Below are positions 45,500-54,415 of a stretch of DNA of 64,000 bases, piece after piece. Position 1 is the first letter of the stretch, and every line of letters begins with the position of its first letter. This stretch comes from Dechloromonas denitrificans (GTDB lineage: Bacteria; Pseudomonadota; Gammaproteobacteria; Burkholderiales; Rhodocyclaceae). The stretch covers positions 302,610-366,609 of the forward strand of contig NZ_LODL01000035.1 of the NCBI RefSeq assembly GCF_001551835.1, written 5' to 3'. The position numbers were made by a program, and so were the translations under genes. The notes under the pieces are model-generated. The model had not been told where the DNA came from and searched no databases. It saw nothing but the letters and a program-made list of their open reading frames with translations.

Positions 45500-45835
45500 C
45501 TATTTTTTCACTGCGGCAGGCGCCGGAGCCGGCGCAGCGGCAACCGGTGCCGCCGGCGCAGCTGCGGGAGCGGCTGCCGCAGGCGGTGCCGGCGGAGCGA
45601 TCGGCGTCGGCTTGACGGTGATGCCCTTGGCCTTCTGCTCCTTGATGTATTTCTCGGCCACGCGGTCTTGCGCCTTGCCGAGCTGCTCGGCCTCGGCCTT
45701 GGCCTTTTCGGCCGCGACAAGCTTGGCTTCCTCGGCCTTGGCCTTGGCTTCTTCGCTCGGCGGCGGCAGCTTGGCCCAGGCGCCGGCACTGGCCAAGCTC
45801 AGGGCCAGAATCAGGGCAAATTTGCTGTGCTTCAT
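45500..45835 (-). CDS. Exported Ala/Pro-rich protein at the end of the fdh operon
   Basis: 111 residues. ATG at 45835 starts a signal peptide (cleavage after AWA). The mature part is a charged helix rich in Ala, Glu and Lys (about 25-75) followed by a long Ala/Pro tail. Sixteen bases after the cytochrome subunit gene, so likely co-transcribed. Function unknown; similar low-complexity tails are common in periplasmic linkers. Confidence 0.6.
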   Translation of the reverse strand: MKHSKFALILALSLASAGAWAKLPPPSEEAKAKAEEAKLVAAEKAKAEAEQLGKAQDRVAEKYIKEQKAKGITVKPTPIAPPAPPAAAAPAAAPAAPVAAAPAPAPAAVKK

Positions 45836-45851
45836 CGTGATCTTCCTCCCA

Positions 45852-46859
45852 TTAACCTTGCGGATGACCGGATTTGCCGGCCTTGACGTCCCTGTACCAT
45901 TCCTCGTGGTGCTCGCGAGCCCAGGTTTCATCGACGTAGCCGGTCTTCATCGAATCCAGCGCGCCATGAACACCGATGGTGCCCATGTAGATATGGCCGA
46001 AGGCGAGCAGCAACATGACGATGGCCGCCACGGCATGAACCAGGTTGGCGAGTTGCATGTCTGCCCGGCCCTGCCCGAAGTTCGGGAAGTCGAGGACGAA
46101 ACCGGAGACCGCCACGGTCAGGCCGAGGATGGTGACACCGATCCAGAACCAGGTCTTTTCACCGAAGTTGAAGCGCCCGGACGGTACATGCTCGCCGGTC
46201 AGCAAGCCACCGGCCTTGCGGATCCACAGCGCATCGATGTTCTGCCAGACGTTGTCGCGCGCCCAGATGGCGATCATCGCCAGCGTCGAGACGGCGAACA
46301 GCGGCCCGATGAAATTGTGCACGTTCTTGCCGAGCACCATCAGGTAGCCGAACAGGCTGTGGCCGATGACCGGGATCAGCACATGCTTGCCGAACAGGAT
46401 GGCGAGACCGGTAACGGCGAGGATCAGGAAAGTGCCGGCCGTGATCCAGTGCACGACCCGCTCGTAACGCGGGAAACGCTGGATCAGCTTGCCGGTCAGC
46501 GGATCGTGGTTGGTCAGCGGCCCCTTGATCTTGTAGAAGATCAGGATCGCCGCGGCGACCAGCACGACCAGCCAGCCGCCGTACAGCGTCAGCGGGCCGT
46601 TGCGCAGGTGGCGCCAGGCGTCGCCGCCGGTCTGGATCAGCACGCCGGCTTCGTTGCCCGGATTGTTGGTGAAATGCGCCTTGTCCTGGCGCACCTCACG
46701 CCACATCGGCGCATTGTTGCCGGGCTGGGTCTGCTGCCGCTCGGCCTGTTGCTGTGCCGGCGGGGTATCGGCCGCGCGCAGCGGCAGACTCCAGGCCAGC
46801 ATCAGGCAGGCGGCGATCAGCCAGCGCCCGAGCAGTGAGGCGAAATTTGAAGTCGTCAT
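45852..46859 (-). CDS. fdhC: Formate dehydrogenase gamma subunit (cytochrome b556)
   Basis: 335 residues. A signal-like N-terminal helix and a short periplasmic section are followed by four membrane helices; FPRYERVVHWITAGTFL, GKNVHNFIGP and NLVHAVAAIVML carry the heme-ligating His residues of the FdnI/FdoI type. It anchors the enzyme and passes electrons to quinone. ATG at 46859; upstream codons belong to the preceding gene in another frame. Confidence 0.9.
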   Translation of the reverse strand: MTTSNFASLLGRWLIAACLMLAWSLPLRAADTPPAQQQAERQQTQPGNNAPMWREVRQDKAHFTNNPGNEAGVLIQTGGDAWRHLRNGPLTLYGGWLVVLVAAAILIFYKIKGPLTNHDPLTGKLIQRFPRYERVVHWITAGTFLILAVTGLAILFGKHVLIPVIGHSLFGYLMVLGKNVHNFIGPLFAVSTLAMIAIWARDNVWQNIDALWIRKAGGLLTGEHVPSGRFNFGEKTWFWIGVTILGLTVAVSGFVLDFPNFGQGRADMQLANLVHAVAAIVMLLLAFGHIYMGTIGVHGALDSMKTGYVDETWAREHHEEWYRDVKAGKSGHPQG

Positions 46860-46869
46860 CGTCAACTCC

Positions 46870-47085
46870 TCAGTTAGCCTTCTTGTACTCGTTCTGGTTC
46901 TGGTTGCGGCTGGCCAGCGCCGCCTCCCAGGCCGCCTTGTCGCCGGCGAACTTACCGCCTTCCCACGGCCGGGTGTCCGACTTGCCCTGGTAGCTGCCCG
47001 GCTTGTAGCTGGCAACCTGCGAGTACTCACCACAGGCGCTCAGGCCAATGCCTGCGGTGAACATCAGAAAAAGTGCCTTTTTCAT
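46870..47085 (-). CDS. Small lipoprotein encoded between fdhB and fdhC
   Basis: 71 residues with lipobox LSAC (Cys18) and a short hydrophilic mature part ending in NQNQNEYKKAN. Its ATG overlaps the fdhB stop by four bases (ATGA), so it is clearly expressed with the enzyme. It may be an accessory of the periplasmic FDH complex; no family recognised. Confidence 0.65.
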   Translation of the reverse strand: MKKALFLMFTAGIGLSACGEYSQVASYKPGSYQGKSDTRPWEGGKFAGDKAAWEAALASRNQNQNEYKKAN

Positions 47086-47717
47086 TTTGCCCCCTCCTTC
47101 GCCGCGGGTGCCGGTGCCCCCTGTTCCGGCTTGCCGTAAGCCGTCGTCCAGCCCCAGGCGGCATCGCCGGCCTTGCCACGACGCAGCGCGCGATCGCGGA
47201 AGATGTCGGAAATCACCGGCGCATCGCCGGCAAGCAGGGCCTTGGTGGCGCACATTTCGGCACAGGCCGGCAACTTGCCTTCGGAAATGCGGTTGCGACC
47301 GTATTTCTCGAACTCTTCCTTGGAACCGTTCTCTTCCGGACCACCCGAGCAGAAGGTGCATTTGTCCATCTTGCCACGGGCGCCGAAGGCGGCCGGGCCG
47401 TTCGGGAACTGCGGGGCGCCGAACGGGCAGGCGAAGAAGCAGTAGCCGCAGCCAATGCAGGCGTCCTTGTTATGCAGGACGACGCCTTCTTCGGTCTTGT
47501 AGAAGCAGTCGGTCGGGCAGACCGCCATGCACGGCGCGTCCGAACAGTGCATGCAGGAGACCGAGATCGATTTCTCGCCCGGCACCCCGTCGTTGATGGT
47601 CACGACGCGGCGGCGGTTAACCCCCCACGGCAGTTCGTGTTCGTTCTTGCAGGCGGTGACGCAGCCGTTGCACTCGATGCAGCGTTCCGCGTCGCACAGG
47701 AATTTCATGCGGGCCAT
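47082..47717 (-). CDS. fdhB: Formate dehydrogenase beta subunit (four 4Fe-4S ferredoxin)
   Basis: 211 residues with four cysteine clusters: CIECNGCVTACK, CMHCSDAPCMAVCP, CIGCGYCFFACP and CTFCSGG..CAEMC. It carries electrons from the molybdo-/tungsto-subunit to the cytochrome. It lacks the C-terminal membrane helix of E. coli FdnH, so attachment must be through FdhC. A structured 128-base spacer separates it from fdhA. Confidence 0.92.
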   Translation of the reverse strand: MARMKFLCDAERCIECNGCVTACKNEHELPWGVNRRRVVTINDGVPGEKSISVSCMHCSDAPCMAVCPTDCFYKTEEGVVLHNKDACIGCGYCFFACPFGAPQFPNGPAAFGARGKMDKCTFCSGGPEENGSKEEFEKYGRNRISEGKLPACAEMCATKALLAGDAPVISDIFRDRALRRGKAGDAAWGWTTAYGKPEQGAPAPAAKEGAK

Positions 47718-47745
47718 TTAGTTTTCTCCAATTCTGATTTTGGCG

Positions 47746-47842
47746 CGATGCACATTGCCGCCAGGCCGCGAAGACGAGCCGCAGACAGTGCGGCTAGCAC
47801 GGCAAGGCGCTGTCGACAAAGGCATGGCGGTTATGTGCATCG
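47746..47842. other. Nested stem-loop in the fdhA-fdhB spacer
   Basis: Outer arms 47746-47762 and 47826-47842 are complementary over 17 bases with two mismatches (core GATGCACAT/ATGTGCATC). Inside lies a perfect seven-base hairpin, AGCCGCA-GACAG-TGCGGCT (47777-47795). The spacer has no open frame of note. Confidence 0.6.
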
Positions 47843-47845
47843 GGC

Positions 47846-50770
47846 TTAGGCTTTGACGACGCGGCAAAGCGTAGTTTTGGTTTCCTGCATCATCGTCACC
47901 GAGTCGTAACCATAGGTCGTACCCTGGTTGACCGACTCGCCGCGCACGATCGGCGCCGCTCCTTCCGGGTAGTACTCGAGCATGTCCTTGCCCTGCCACC
48001 AGCCGGAGAAGTGGAAAGGCAGGAAGACCGTGCCCGGTGCGACCCGCTCGGTGACCTGGGCGCGCAGCTTCATGCGGCCCTTGCTCGGCGTCTCGACCCA
48101 CATGTAGTCGCCGTTGCGGACGCCGGCATTGTTGGCATCCTTCGGATTCACTTCGGCGAACATTTCCTGCTGCAGTTCGGCCAGCCACGGGTTGGAGCGC
48201 GTTTCCTCGCCACCGCCCTCGTACTCGACCAGACGGCCGGAAGTCATGACGATCGGGAAGTCCTTGGAAATATCCTTGACCTTGTCCTGCAGCGACTTGT
48301 ACAGCGTCGGCAGGCGCCAGAAGGCCTTCTTGTCGGCCGGCTGCGGGTACTTTTCGACCAGGTCCGGACGCGGCGAGTACATCGGCTCGCGGTGCACCGG
48401 CACCGGGTCCGGGAAATTCCAGACCACGGCACGGGCCTTGGCGTTGCCGAACGGATGGCAGCCATGCACTTTCATGACGACACGCTGGATGCCGCCAGAA
48501 CGGTCGGTCTTCCAGTTCTTGCCTTCGGCCAGCTTCTTCTCGTCGTCGGTCAGGTCATCCCACCAGCCGAGCTTCTTCAACAGCACGTGGTCGAATTCCG
48601 GGTAACCCATCTGCAGGTCGGCGCCCTTCGAGGCGGAACCGTCCTCGGCGAGCAGCGACACGCCATCCTTCTCGACGCCGAAGTTGGCGCGGAAGTTGCC
48701 GCCGCCTTCCATGACGTGTTTCGAGGTGTCGTAGAGGTTGGGCGTGCCCGGGTGCTTCATTTCCGGCGTGCCGTAGCACGGCCAGGGCAGGCCGAAATAC
48801 TCGCCGTCGCAGGGGCCGCCGTTGGCGCGCAGCGTCTTGACGTCGAAGGTGTGCATGTTCTGCATGTGCAGCTTCAGACGTTCCGGCGACTGGCCGGTAT
48901 AGCCGATGGTCCAGCAGCCCTTGTTGATTTCGCGCAGGATGTCCTCGATGACCGGCTCATCCCAGCCCTGTTTGTCCTTGGCGATGGCGATGTTCTTGCA
49001 CAACTCCTTCTCGAAACCGAACTTCTTGGCGAAGGCGTACATGATGGTGTGGTCGGGCTTCGACTCGAACAGCGGCTCGATGACCTTCTCGCCCCATTGC
49101 AGCGAACGGTTGGAGGCGGTACGCGAACCGCTGGTCTCGAACTGGGTGCAGGCCGGCAGCAGGTAGACGCCGTCCTTGCGCATCATCGCCGACATCGCGG
49201 CAGTGGCCGACGGATAGGGGTCGATGACGACCAGCAGGTCGAGCTTCTTCATCGCCTCGACCATTTCCAGGCCGCGCGTCTGGCTGTTCGGGGCCATGCC
49301 CCAGTAAACGACGGCGCGGATGTTGGAATCCTGGTCGATGTTCTCGTTGGCTTCGAGCACGCCGTCGATCCAGCGCGAGACGGTGATGCCGGATTTCTCC
49401 ATCATCCCTTGCGAGGCGAACTGGCTCTTCACCCACTCGTAGTCGACACCCCAGACCGCACACCAGTGCTTCCAGGAGCCGGCAGCGAGGCCGTAGTAGC
49501 CAGGCAGCGAATCCGGATTGGGACCGACGTCAGTCGCCCCCTGCACGTTGTCGTGGCCGCGGAAGATGTTGGTGCCGCCGCCGGAAACGCCGACGTTGCC
49601 GAGCACCAGTTGCAGGATGCACATGGCGCGGACGTTGGCATTACCGACCGTGTGCTGGGTCTGCCCCATGCACCAGACGACGGTGGACGGCTTGTTCTTG
49701 GCCAGCATCTCGGCGATCTTCAGCACTTCGGCCTCGGGGATGCCGGTGACGTCCTGGACCTTGTCCGGCGTCCACTTCATCACCTCTTCCTTGACCTTGT
49801 CGATGCCGTGCACGCGGGCCTTCAGGTAATCCTTGTCTTCCCAGCCGTTCTTGAAGATGTGGTAGAGCATGCCCCAGATGAAGGGAATGTCGGTGCCGGA
49901 ACGGATGCGCGAGAAGACGTCGGCCTTGGCCGCCGTGCGCGTGAAGCGCGGATCGACGACGGCGATCTTGCAGCCGTTTTCCTTGGCGTGCAGCAGGTGC
50001 AGCATCGACACCGGGTGCGCCTCGGCGGCATTCGAACCGATGTACAACGCTGCCTTGGAATTCTGCATGTCGTTGTAGGAATTGGTCATCGCGCCATAGC
50101 CCCAGGTATTGGCGACGCCGGCGACCGTGGTCGAGTGGCAGACGCGGGCCTGATGGTCCATGTTGTTGGTGCCGAAGAAGGACACGAACTTGCGCATCAG
50201 GTAGGCCTGCTCGTTGCTCTGCTTCGAGGAGCCGACCCAGTAGGTCGCATCCGGGCCGCTTTCCTTGCGGATCGCCAGCAACTTTTCCGAGACCTCGTTG
50301 AGCGCCTGTTCCCAGCTGATCTTGCGGTACTTGCCGTCGACCAGCTTCATCGGGTACTTCAGGCGATGCTCGCCGTGACCGTGCTCGCGCACCGAAGCAC
50401 CCTTGGCGCAATGGGCGCCGAGGTTGATCGGCGAATCGAAGACCGGTTCCTGGCGAACCCAGACGCCGTTCTCGACCACCGCATCGACGGCACAGCCGAC
50501 CGAGCAATGGGTACAGACGGTGCGTTTGACTTCAACGCCGGTCTTTTCCTTGACCGCGTCGGCCGCTTCGGCCGAACCGATCATGTTGTAGGGCAGCTGG
50601 CTGGCGACGACGCCACCCCCGGCAGCGAGGCCGGAACGCTTGAGGAAGGTGCGGCGATCCATGGTCGCGGCAAGCACGCCCTGCCCAGCGGTCAACGCCG
50701 GATTGGCGGCCAAAATGACGCCTGCTTCAGGCTTCGCCTGGGCCGGGAATTTTCCTTTTCTGGTCAGCAT
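47846..50770 (-). CDS. fdhA: Formate dehydrogenase alpha subunit (molybdo/tungsto-bis-MGD, Tat-exported)
   Basis: 974 residues. A 36-residue extension precedes a twin-arginine signal (DRRTFLKRSG, Arg39-Arg40). [4Fe-4S] ligands are Cys86, Cys89, Cys93 and Cys121. The metal ligand and proton acceptor are Cys211-His212 in ARVCHSTT, so this is a cysteine, not selenocysteine, enzyme. Bis-MGD-binding regions (YIGSNAAEAHPV, VVWCMGQTQH) follow. Start 50770 has GGGAGA upstream. Metal may be Mo or W; the nearby tup genes make W possible. Confidence 0.93.
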   Translation of the reverse strand: MLTRKGKFPAQAKPEAGVILAANPALTAGQGVLAATMDRRTFLKRSGLAAGGGVVASQLPYNMIGSAEAADAVKEKTGVEVKRTVCTHCSVGCAVDAVVENGVWVRQEPVFDSPINLGAHCAKGASVREHGHGEHRLKYPMKLVDGKYRKISWEQALNEVSEKLLAIRKESGPDATYWVGSSKQSNEQAYLMRKFVSFFGTNNMDHQARVCHSTTVAGVANTWGYGAMTNSYNDMQNSKAALYIGSNAAEAHPVSMLHLLHAKENGCKIAVVDPRFTRTAAKADVFSRIRSGTDIPFIWGMLYHIFKNGWEDKDYLKARVHGIDKVKEEVMKWTPDKVQDVTGIPEAEVLKIAEMLAKNKPSTVVWCMGQTQHTVGNANVRAMCILQLVLGNVGVSGGGTNIFRGHDNVQGATDVGPNPDSLPGYYGLAAGSWKHWCAVWGVDYEWVKSQFASQGMMEKSGITVSRWIDGVLEANENIDQDSNIRAVVYWGMAPNSQTRGLEMVEAMKKLDLLVVIDPYPSATAAMSAMMRKDGVYLLPACTQFETSGSRTASNRSLQWGEKVIEPLFESKPDHTIMYAFAKKFGFEKELCKNIAIAKDKQGWDEPVIEDILREINKGCWTIGYTGQSPERLKLHMQNMHTFDVKTLRANGGPCDGEYFGLPWPCYGTPEMKHPGTPNLYDTSKHVMEGGGNFRANFGVEKDGVSLLAEDGSASKGADLQMGYPEFDHVLLKKLGWWDDLTDDEKKLAEGKNWKTDRSGGIQRVVMKVHGCHPFGNAKARAVVWNFPDPVPVHREPMYSPRPDLVEKYPQPADKKAFWRLPTLYKSLQDKVKDISKDFPIVMTSGRLVEYEGGGEETRSNPWLAELQQEMFAEVNPKDANNAGVRNGDYMWVETPSKGRMKLRAQVTERVAPGTVFLPFHFSGWWQGKDMLEYYPEGAAPIVRGESVNQGTTYGYDSVTMMQETKTTLCRVVKA

Positions 50771-50783
50771 CGATCTCTCCCGC

Positions 50784-50990
50784 TCAGATCCGCGCCGTGC
50801 GGTAGTAATTGTTGATATGGCGGGTCTCGGCATAGCCGCCCGCCCTCTCTTCGGCACTGACAGTCGTCACTGGCTTGGCCGTTTCCTTGCCGACCCCGAC
50901 GGCGACTGCCGCCACCGCGCCGGCACTGCCGACGCCGGCGGCGAGCAGGAAGCCGCGCCGCTTGATGTTTTCCGGTTTTTTATCAGTCAT
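50784..50990 (-). CDS. Small Tat-signal protein preceding fdhA
   Basis: 68 residues: MTDKKPENIKRRGFLLAAG with a twin-arginine motif, a hydrophobic stretch (AGAVAAVAVGVG) and a short conserved tail (GYAETRHINNYYRTARI). Such small genes regularly sit just before fdhA in proteobacterial FDH operons; a role in assembly or as a small subunit is inferred. 13 bases to fdhA. Confidence 0.75.
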   Translation of the reverse strand: MTDKKPENIKRRGFLLAAGVGSAGAVAAVAVGVGKETAKPVTTVSAEERAGGYAETRHINNYYRTARI

Positions 50991-51015
50991 GATTTCCCCT
51001 CCTCACAAAACTGGT

Positions 51016-51639
51016 TCAAAGCATGTCGAACGCCAGGCGCTCGATCTCGAAATAGGCACGCACCAGGGCGGCGGTACGCGAATAGAAACGGGAGTCGGCG
51101 GCGTTTTCCAGCGCATCGGCCAGTGCATCGACCCACGGTGCCAGATGGCCGGCGAAAAACGCCTTCTGCCGAGCCAGGCCGGCCGCATCGGGGCCGGTGA
51201 CGATCAGGTGGCGCATGACGTCACTCAGCGCCGCGATGTGATCTTCGGATTCGGTAATGCCCAGCCGGCGGCCGAGGCCGAGCTCGGCGAGGTCGGCGCG
51301 CAGCTCGACGACCGGCTCCTCCATCAGGAAGCCGGCGATGTAGAAAGAGCCGAAGAGCATCACTTCCGGCCGGCCGATGGTCAGGAAGAGCCGGGTGTAT
51401 TCCTCCTCGACCTGTTCGGCATTGATGCCGCGTGCCGCATCGCCCAGCATCAGCCAGGCCTGGCCGAGGGCGCTGTCGGCGTTGCCCCAGGCGGCGGCGA
51501 GGGCCGGCAACTTGCTGAGAAAATCGGCATCCGGCGCACTGGCGAACAGCCGCGACAAGACCGCGTAATGCTCGGCCCGGGCCCGGTCTTCATCATTCAA
51601 TACCGGCGCCGCGGCGATCCGTTCCCTGACTGCGCTCAT
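51016..51639 (-). CDS. TorD-family chaperone for formate dehydrogenase
   Basis: 207 residues, all-helical, with EEYTRLFLTIGRPEVMLFGSFYIAGFLMEEP typical of TorD/DmsD-like chaperones that bind Tat signal peptides and guard cofactor insertion. ATG 51639 overlaps the stop of the iron-sulfur protein by four bases. Partner is most likely FdhA or the small Tat protein. Confidence 0.88.
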   Translation of the reverse strand: MSAVRERIAAAPVLNDEDRARAEHYAVLSRLFASAPDADFLSKLPALAAAWGNADSALGQAWLMLGDAARGINAEQVEEEYTRLFLTIGRPEVMLFGSFYIAGFLMEEPVVELRADLAELGLGRRLGITESEDHIAALSDVMRHLIVTGPDAAGLARQKAFFAGHLAPWVDALADALENAADSRFYSRTAALVRAYFEIERLAFDML

Positions 51640-53282
51640 TCCGACATCTCCCAGGCTTTGGTGCTTTTTTCGTTGTTGATCAGGTCGATCACCCTGCAAT
51701 CGCCGCACATGCTCAGGCGGGCCTGCGCTTCCGGCGTCGCGAACATGCTGTGACCGGACAGCTTGCTGATCATGCTCAGGATGGTCGGCGCGGCGCCCAT
51801 CGGCTTGCCGCAGGCGGTACAGCAGAAGACCTCGGCCTCCCTGAGCATGCGTTCCTGGCGGCGGTCCTTGAGCAGCAGGCGCGGGGTCAGCGTGATCGCC
51901 TGCTCCGGACAGGTGTTGGCACACAGGCCGCACTGCACGCAGTTGCGCTCGATGAAGGACAGCCGCGGCGCGTCGGCCGCCGCCTTCAGGGCGCTGGCCG
52001 GACAGGCGCTGGTGCAGGCCATGCACAGCGTGCAGGCGTCGCTGACGGCGACCATGCCGAACGGTGCACCGGCCGGCAGGGCGATGGCCTCAGCGGCGAC
52101 CGGCGCGTGCTTGGCCAGATGATCGATGACGAACTCCAGCGTCGTCCGCTTGTCGGCGAGCAGCCGGAATTCGGCCGCCGGCACGGCATCGGCCGGTGCC
52201 CAGGCGGCCAGCGCGCCCAACCAGCCGGCCTCTTCGGCATCAATGATGCGCAGGTAGTCGCCGGCATAGCCCAGGCCATTGAGGATGGCCTGACCGAGTT
52301 TCGCCTGCCGCTGCAGCGGCGCCAGGTCGTGCGAACCGGCACCGAGCACGGCGACCTGACAGGCGCCGAGCGCCACGGCGCCAAGCAGCAGGTCGAGGCC
52401 AACCGCATCGGCACTCCAGGTTTCAAGCGGGATGACATTGGCCGGCAGCATCTGGCCGGCCCGCTTCATGGCCAGCAGTTGCTTGCGCCCGGCTTCGGCG
52501 GAATGGAAGAGCAGACAGGGCAGGCTACCCCCAGCGGCGCGGTAGGCCTTGAGTTGTGCCTTGATCGCCAGGCCGAGATCGGCGACGCGCGGGTACTGGT
52601 AGCTCAGCGCGCCGGTCGGGCAGACCGTCGTGCAGGTGCCGCAGCCCTGACAGAGATAGGGATCGAGCTTGATGCTGTCGCCGAAACCGATGATCGCCTC
52701 GGTGGCACAGACTTCGATACAGTTGCTGCAACCGCTCTTCTGCGAACGGCTGTGGGCGCAGACCCGCTCATTGACGGCAACGTAGCGAGGCTTTTCGAAC
52801 TCGCCGTCGAAAGCCAGCAGGTCGATCACGGCCAGTGCCTGGTCGAGCGGGTCGCGGCCCGGCGCGACATAGCCCGGCGGCAGTTCGACCCGGTTGAGCA
52901 AGGCTTGCAGCGAGAGGTCGAGCACGACGTCGAAGCTGCCGCGCTTGGCCAGACCGGCCGCTTGCCAGCTGACCTCAAAGGCGCCGAGGTGTCCGGCCAG
53001 CTTGACTTCGCTGCCTTGCTCCAGCGTGAAATTGGCCTCTTCCGGCAGGTCGACCGCCGGCATATCACCCACGGCCAACACGCAGACCTGACGCTGCCCG
53101 GCCAGCCGCTCGGCCCAGCCCAGCGCCACTTCGGCTTCGCCGACAATCAGCAGCCGGCCGTCGGCGTTCATGCTGACTGCCGGCACCGGCTCCGGTGCCG
53201 GCAGTTCGTTCAGGGCCGCCAGAGCGGCTGCCAAAGGCGGATGATCGGGAGCAAACAGCGAAGCGACGGCAACTGGATTCAA
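51636..53282 (-). CDS. Multi-[4Fe-4S] protein of the fdh operon
   Basis: 548 residues. Cysteine clusters: CSNCIEVCATEAI and CQGCGTCTTVCPTGAL (about 190-240), CTLCMACTSACPASAL and CVQCGLCANTCPEQAI (about 425-475), then extra CxxC pairs (FCCTACGKP, SMCGDCR). The central part resembles HdrA/MvhD-like or flavodoxin-like regions (LGACQVAVLGAGSHDL). Homologues accompany FDH operons with TorD and DUF3305/3306. Probably an electron-transfer protein rather than a catalytic subunit. Confidence 0.82.
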   Translation of the reverse strand: MNPVAVASLFAPDHPPLAAALAALNELPAPEPVPAVSMNADGRLLIVGEAEVALGWAERLAGQRQVCVLAVGDMPAVDLPEEANFTLEQGSEVKLAGHLGAFEVSWQAAGLAKRGSFDVVLDLSLQALLNRVELPPGYVAPGRDPLDQALAVIDLLAFDGEFEKPRYVAVNERVCAHSRSQKSGCSNCIEVCATEAIIGFGDSIKLDPYLCQGCGTCTTVCPTGALSYQYPRVADLGLAIKAQLKAYRAAGGSLPCLLFHSAEAGRKQLLAMKRAGQMLPANVIPLETWSADAVGLDLLLGAVALGACQVAVLGAGSHDLAPLQRQAKLGQAILNGLGYAGDYLRIIDAEEAGWLGALAAWAPADAVPAAEFRLLADKRTTLEFVIDHLAKHAPVAAEAIALPAGAPFGMVAVSDACTLCMACTSACPASALKAAADAPRLSFIERNCVQCGLCANTCPEQAITLTPRLLLKDRRQERMLREAEVFCCTACGKPMGAAPTILSMISKLSGHSMFATPEAQARLSMCGDCRVIDLINNEKSTKAWEMSE

Positions 53283-53396
53283 GGGGCTTACCTCAAAATA
53301 AGTTGTGGTTACTTGCAGGCTTTGTGCCAGCTATTGCGCTATTTCACCGCAGTGCGTGAATTGCTTGCCGTCAGGCAGCCGGGCCCAGCCAGCCCG

Positions 53397-53410
53397 TTGA
53401 TTTATATCAG
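53397..53410. promoter_or_regulatory. FNR-like box upstream of the main fdh genes
   Basis: TTGATttatATCAG matches nine of ten FNR consensus positions. It lies about 115 bases before the start of the iron-sulfur gene, inside the 178-base gap that splits DUF3306 from the rest of the operon. Confidence 0.5.
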
Positions 53411-53460
53411 CTTATATCCAACAACAAACGACAGTCACTGGCCGCCAAAGCCGGCTTCGC

Positions 53461-53886
53461 TCATGCATCCTTGGCCGCGGGAACTTCGCCCTGCGGTGCG
53501 ACTGGGACATTTTGTCCATCGCCAGCCAAAATGTCGCAGTCGACCGTGCTTTCGGCCGCTGCCAGCGGCGCTTCCGGCGCATCGAACAGCAAGCCGCGCG
53601 CCTGGTTCAAGGTGGCCAGCATTTCTGCCGGGATCGGCTCGCTCAGGTTGTAGTCCTCGATGTAGATGTCGAGGCCGTCCATCACGTTGAAATGCGGGTC
53701 GGCGAACAGGGTTTTCATCGCCTTGCGGCGGATTTCCTCGCTGATCTCCTGGCGCATGAACTGGCCGAAATCGCTGTCCGGCGTCAGGTTGGCGAGCAGG
53801 CTCTCGGCATCGGTGATTTCGGCGGTGGACGCCTTGTCGGCGGCCTTTTTCAGCCGCGACCAGCGTTCGAGAAAACGGCCGCTCAT
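53461..53886 (-). CDS. DUF3306 protein
   Basis: 141 residues starting SGRFLERWSRLKKAA, with DFGQFMRQEISEEIRRKAMKTLFADPHFNVMDGLDIYIEDYN, the DUF3306 core. Always found with DUF3305 and formate dehydrogenase genes; role unknown, probably maturation. ATG 53886 overlaps the DUF3305 stop by four bases. Confidence 0.85.
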   Translation of the reverse strand: MSGRFLERWSRLKKAADKASTAEITDAESLLANLTPDSDFGQFMRQEISEEIRRKAMKTLFADPHFNVMDGLDIYIEDYNLSEPIPAEMLATLNQARGLLFDAPEAPLAAAESTVDCDILAGDGQNVPVAPQGEVPAAKDA

Positions 53887-54350
53887 GGCCGGCGCTTTCC
53901 GGCAAAGGGGTCGTTGCGCTTGATCTTGGTCCGCACCGCCGGCTTGTAGTGGGTATTGACGAAGTCGCCCAGCCAGTCGGCGATTTCCGGCGGCATCGGG
54001 ACGCCGTCGCACTGCTCGCCGGAATCCAGCCAGCGCGCCGCCTCGCCATAGCTCAGCGAGGCCTCCATCGGCTTGGCGAAACCTTCATCCATCCGCCACA
54101 TGACGAAGACGCGCGGCTCGGGCGAAGTCAGGTTGAGGTGGTAGTTATCGACCTCGTCGCGGAACAGTTCGAGCGGAAAATGGCCGGCCAGAAACTGCTC
54201 GCGCTGCTCGTCGGCGAAAATCTGCCGGGGCGGGGCGTCGACCGGCGCATCGAAGGCCGGCACGACGCCGATGACCTCCCATTTCTCGCTGACCCAGCGA
54301 TTGTCGAGCTGCTTCTTTTCGATGATGACGGCAACGGGAAACTGTTTCAT
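53883..54350 (-). CDS. DUF3305 protein
   Basis: 155 residues: FPVAVIIEKKQLDNRWVSEKWEVIGV, then FRDEVDNYHLNLTSPEPRVFVMWRM, the DUF3305 pattern. Likely cytoplasmic. First gene of the fdh maturation unit; divergent from fdhD with 65 bases between starts. Confidence 0.85.
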   Translation of the reverse strand: MKQFPVAVIIEKKQLDNRWVSEKWEVIGVVPAFDAPVDAPPRQIFADEQREQFLAGHFPLELFRDEVDNYHLNLTSPEPRVFVMWRMDEGFAKPMEASLSYGEAARWLDSGEQCDGVPMPPEIADWLGDFVNTHYKPAVRTKIKRNDPFAGKRRP

Positions 54351-54415
54351 GGCGCTTTTCTGGAACTCTGTTTTTTCAGCATAGCCCAACTTTCTCCCCG
54401 TGTAGAATCCCGCCG

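Noticed and set aside
50130-50170. Possible selenocysteine codon or SECIS in fdhA
   Set aside because: The active-site codon region reads Cys-His without TGA, so no recoding is needed.
48011-50815. 934-codon open frame antisense to fdhA
   Set aside because: It mirrors the codon pattern of fdhA on the other strand, has no Shine-Dalgarno or domain, and its translation is a Val/Asp/Arg/His-rich string typical of antisense frames in GC-rich genes.
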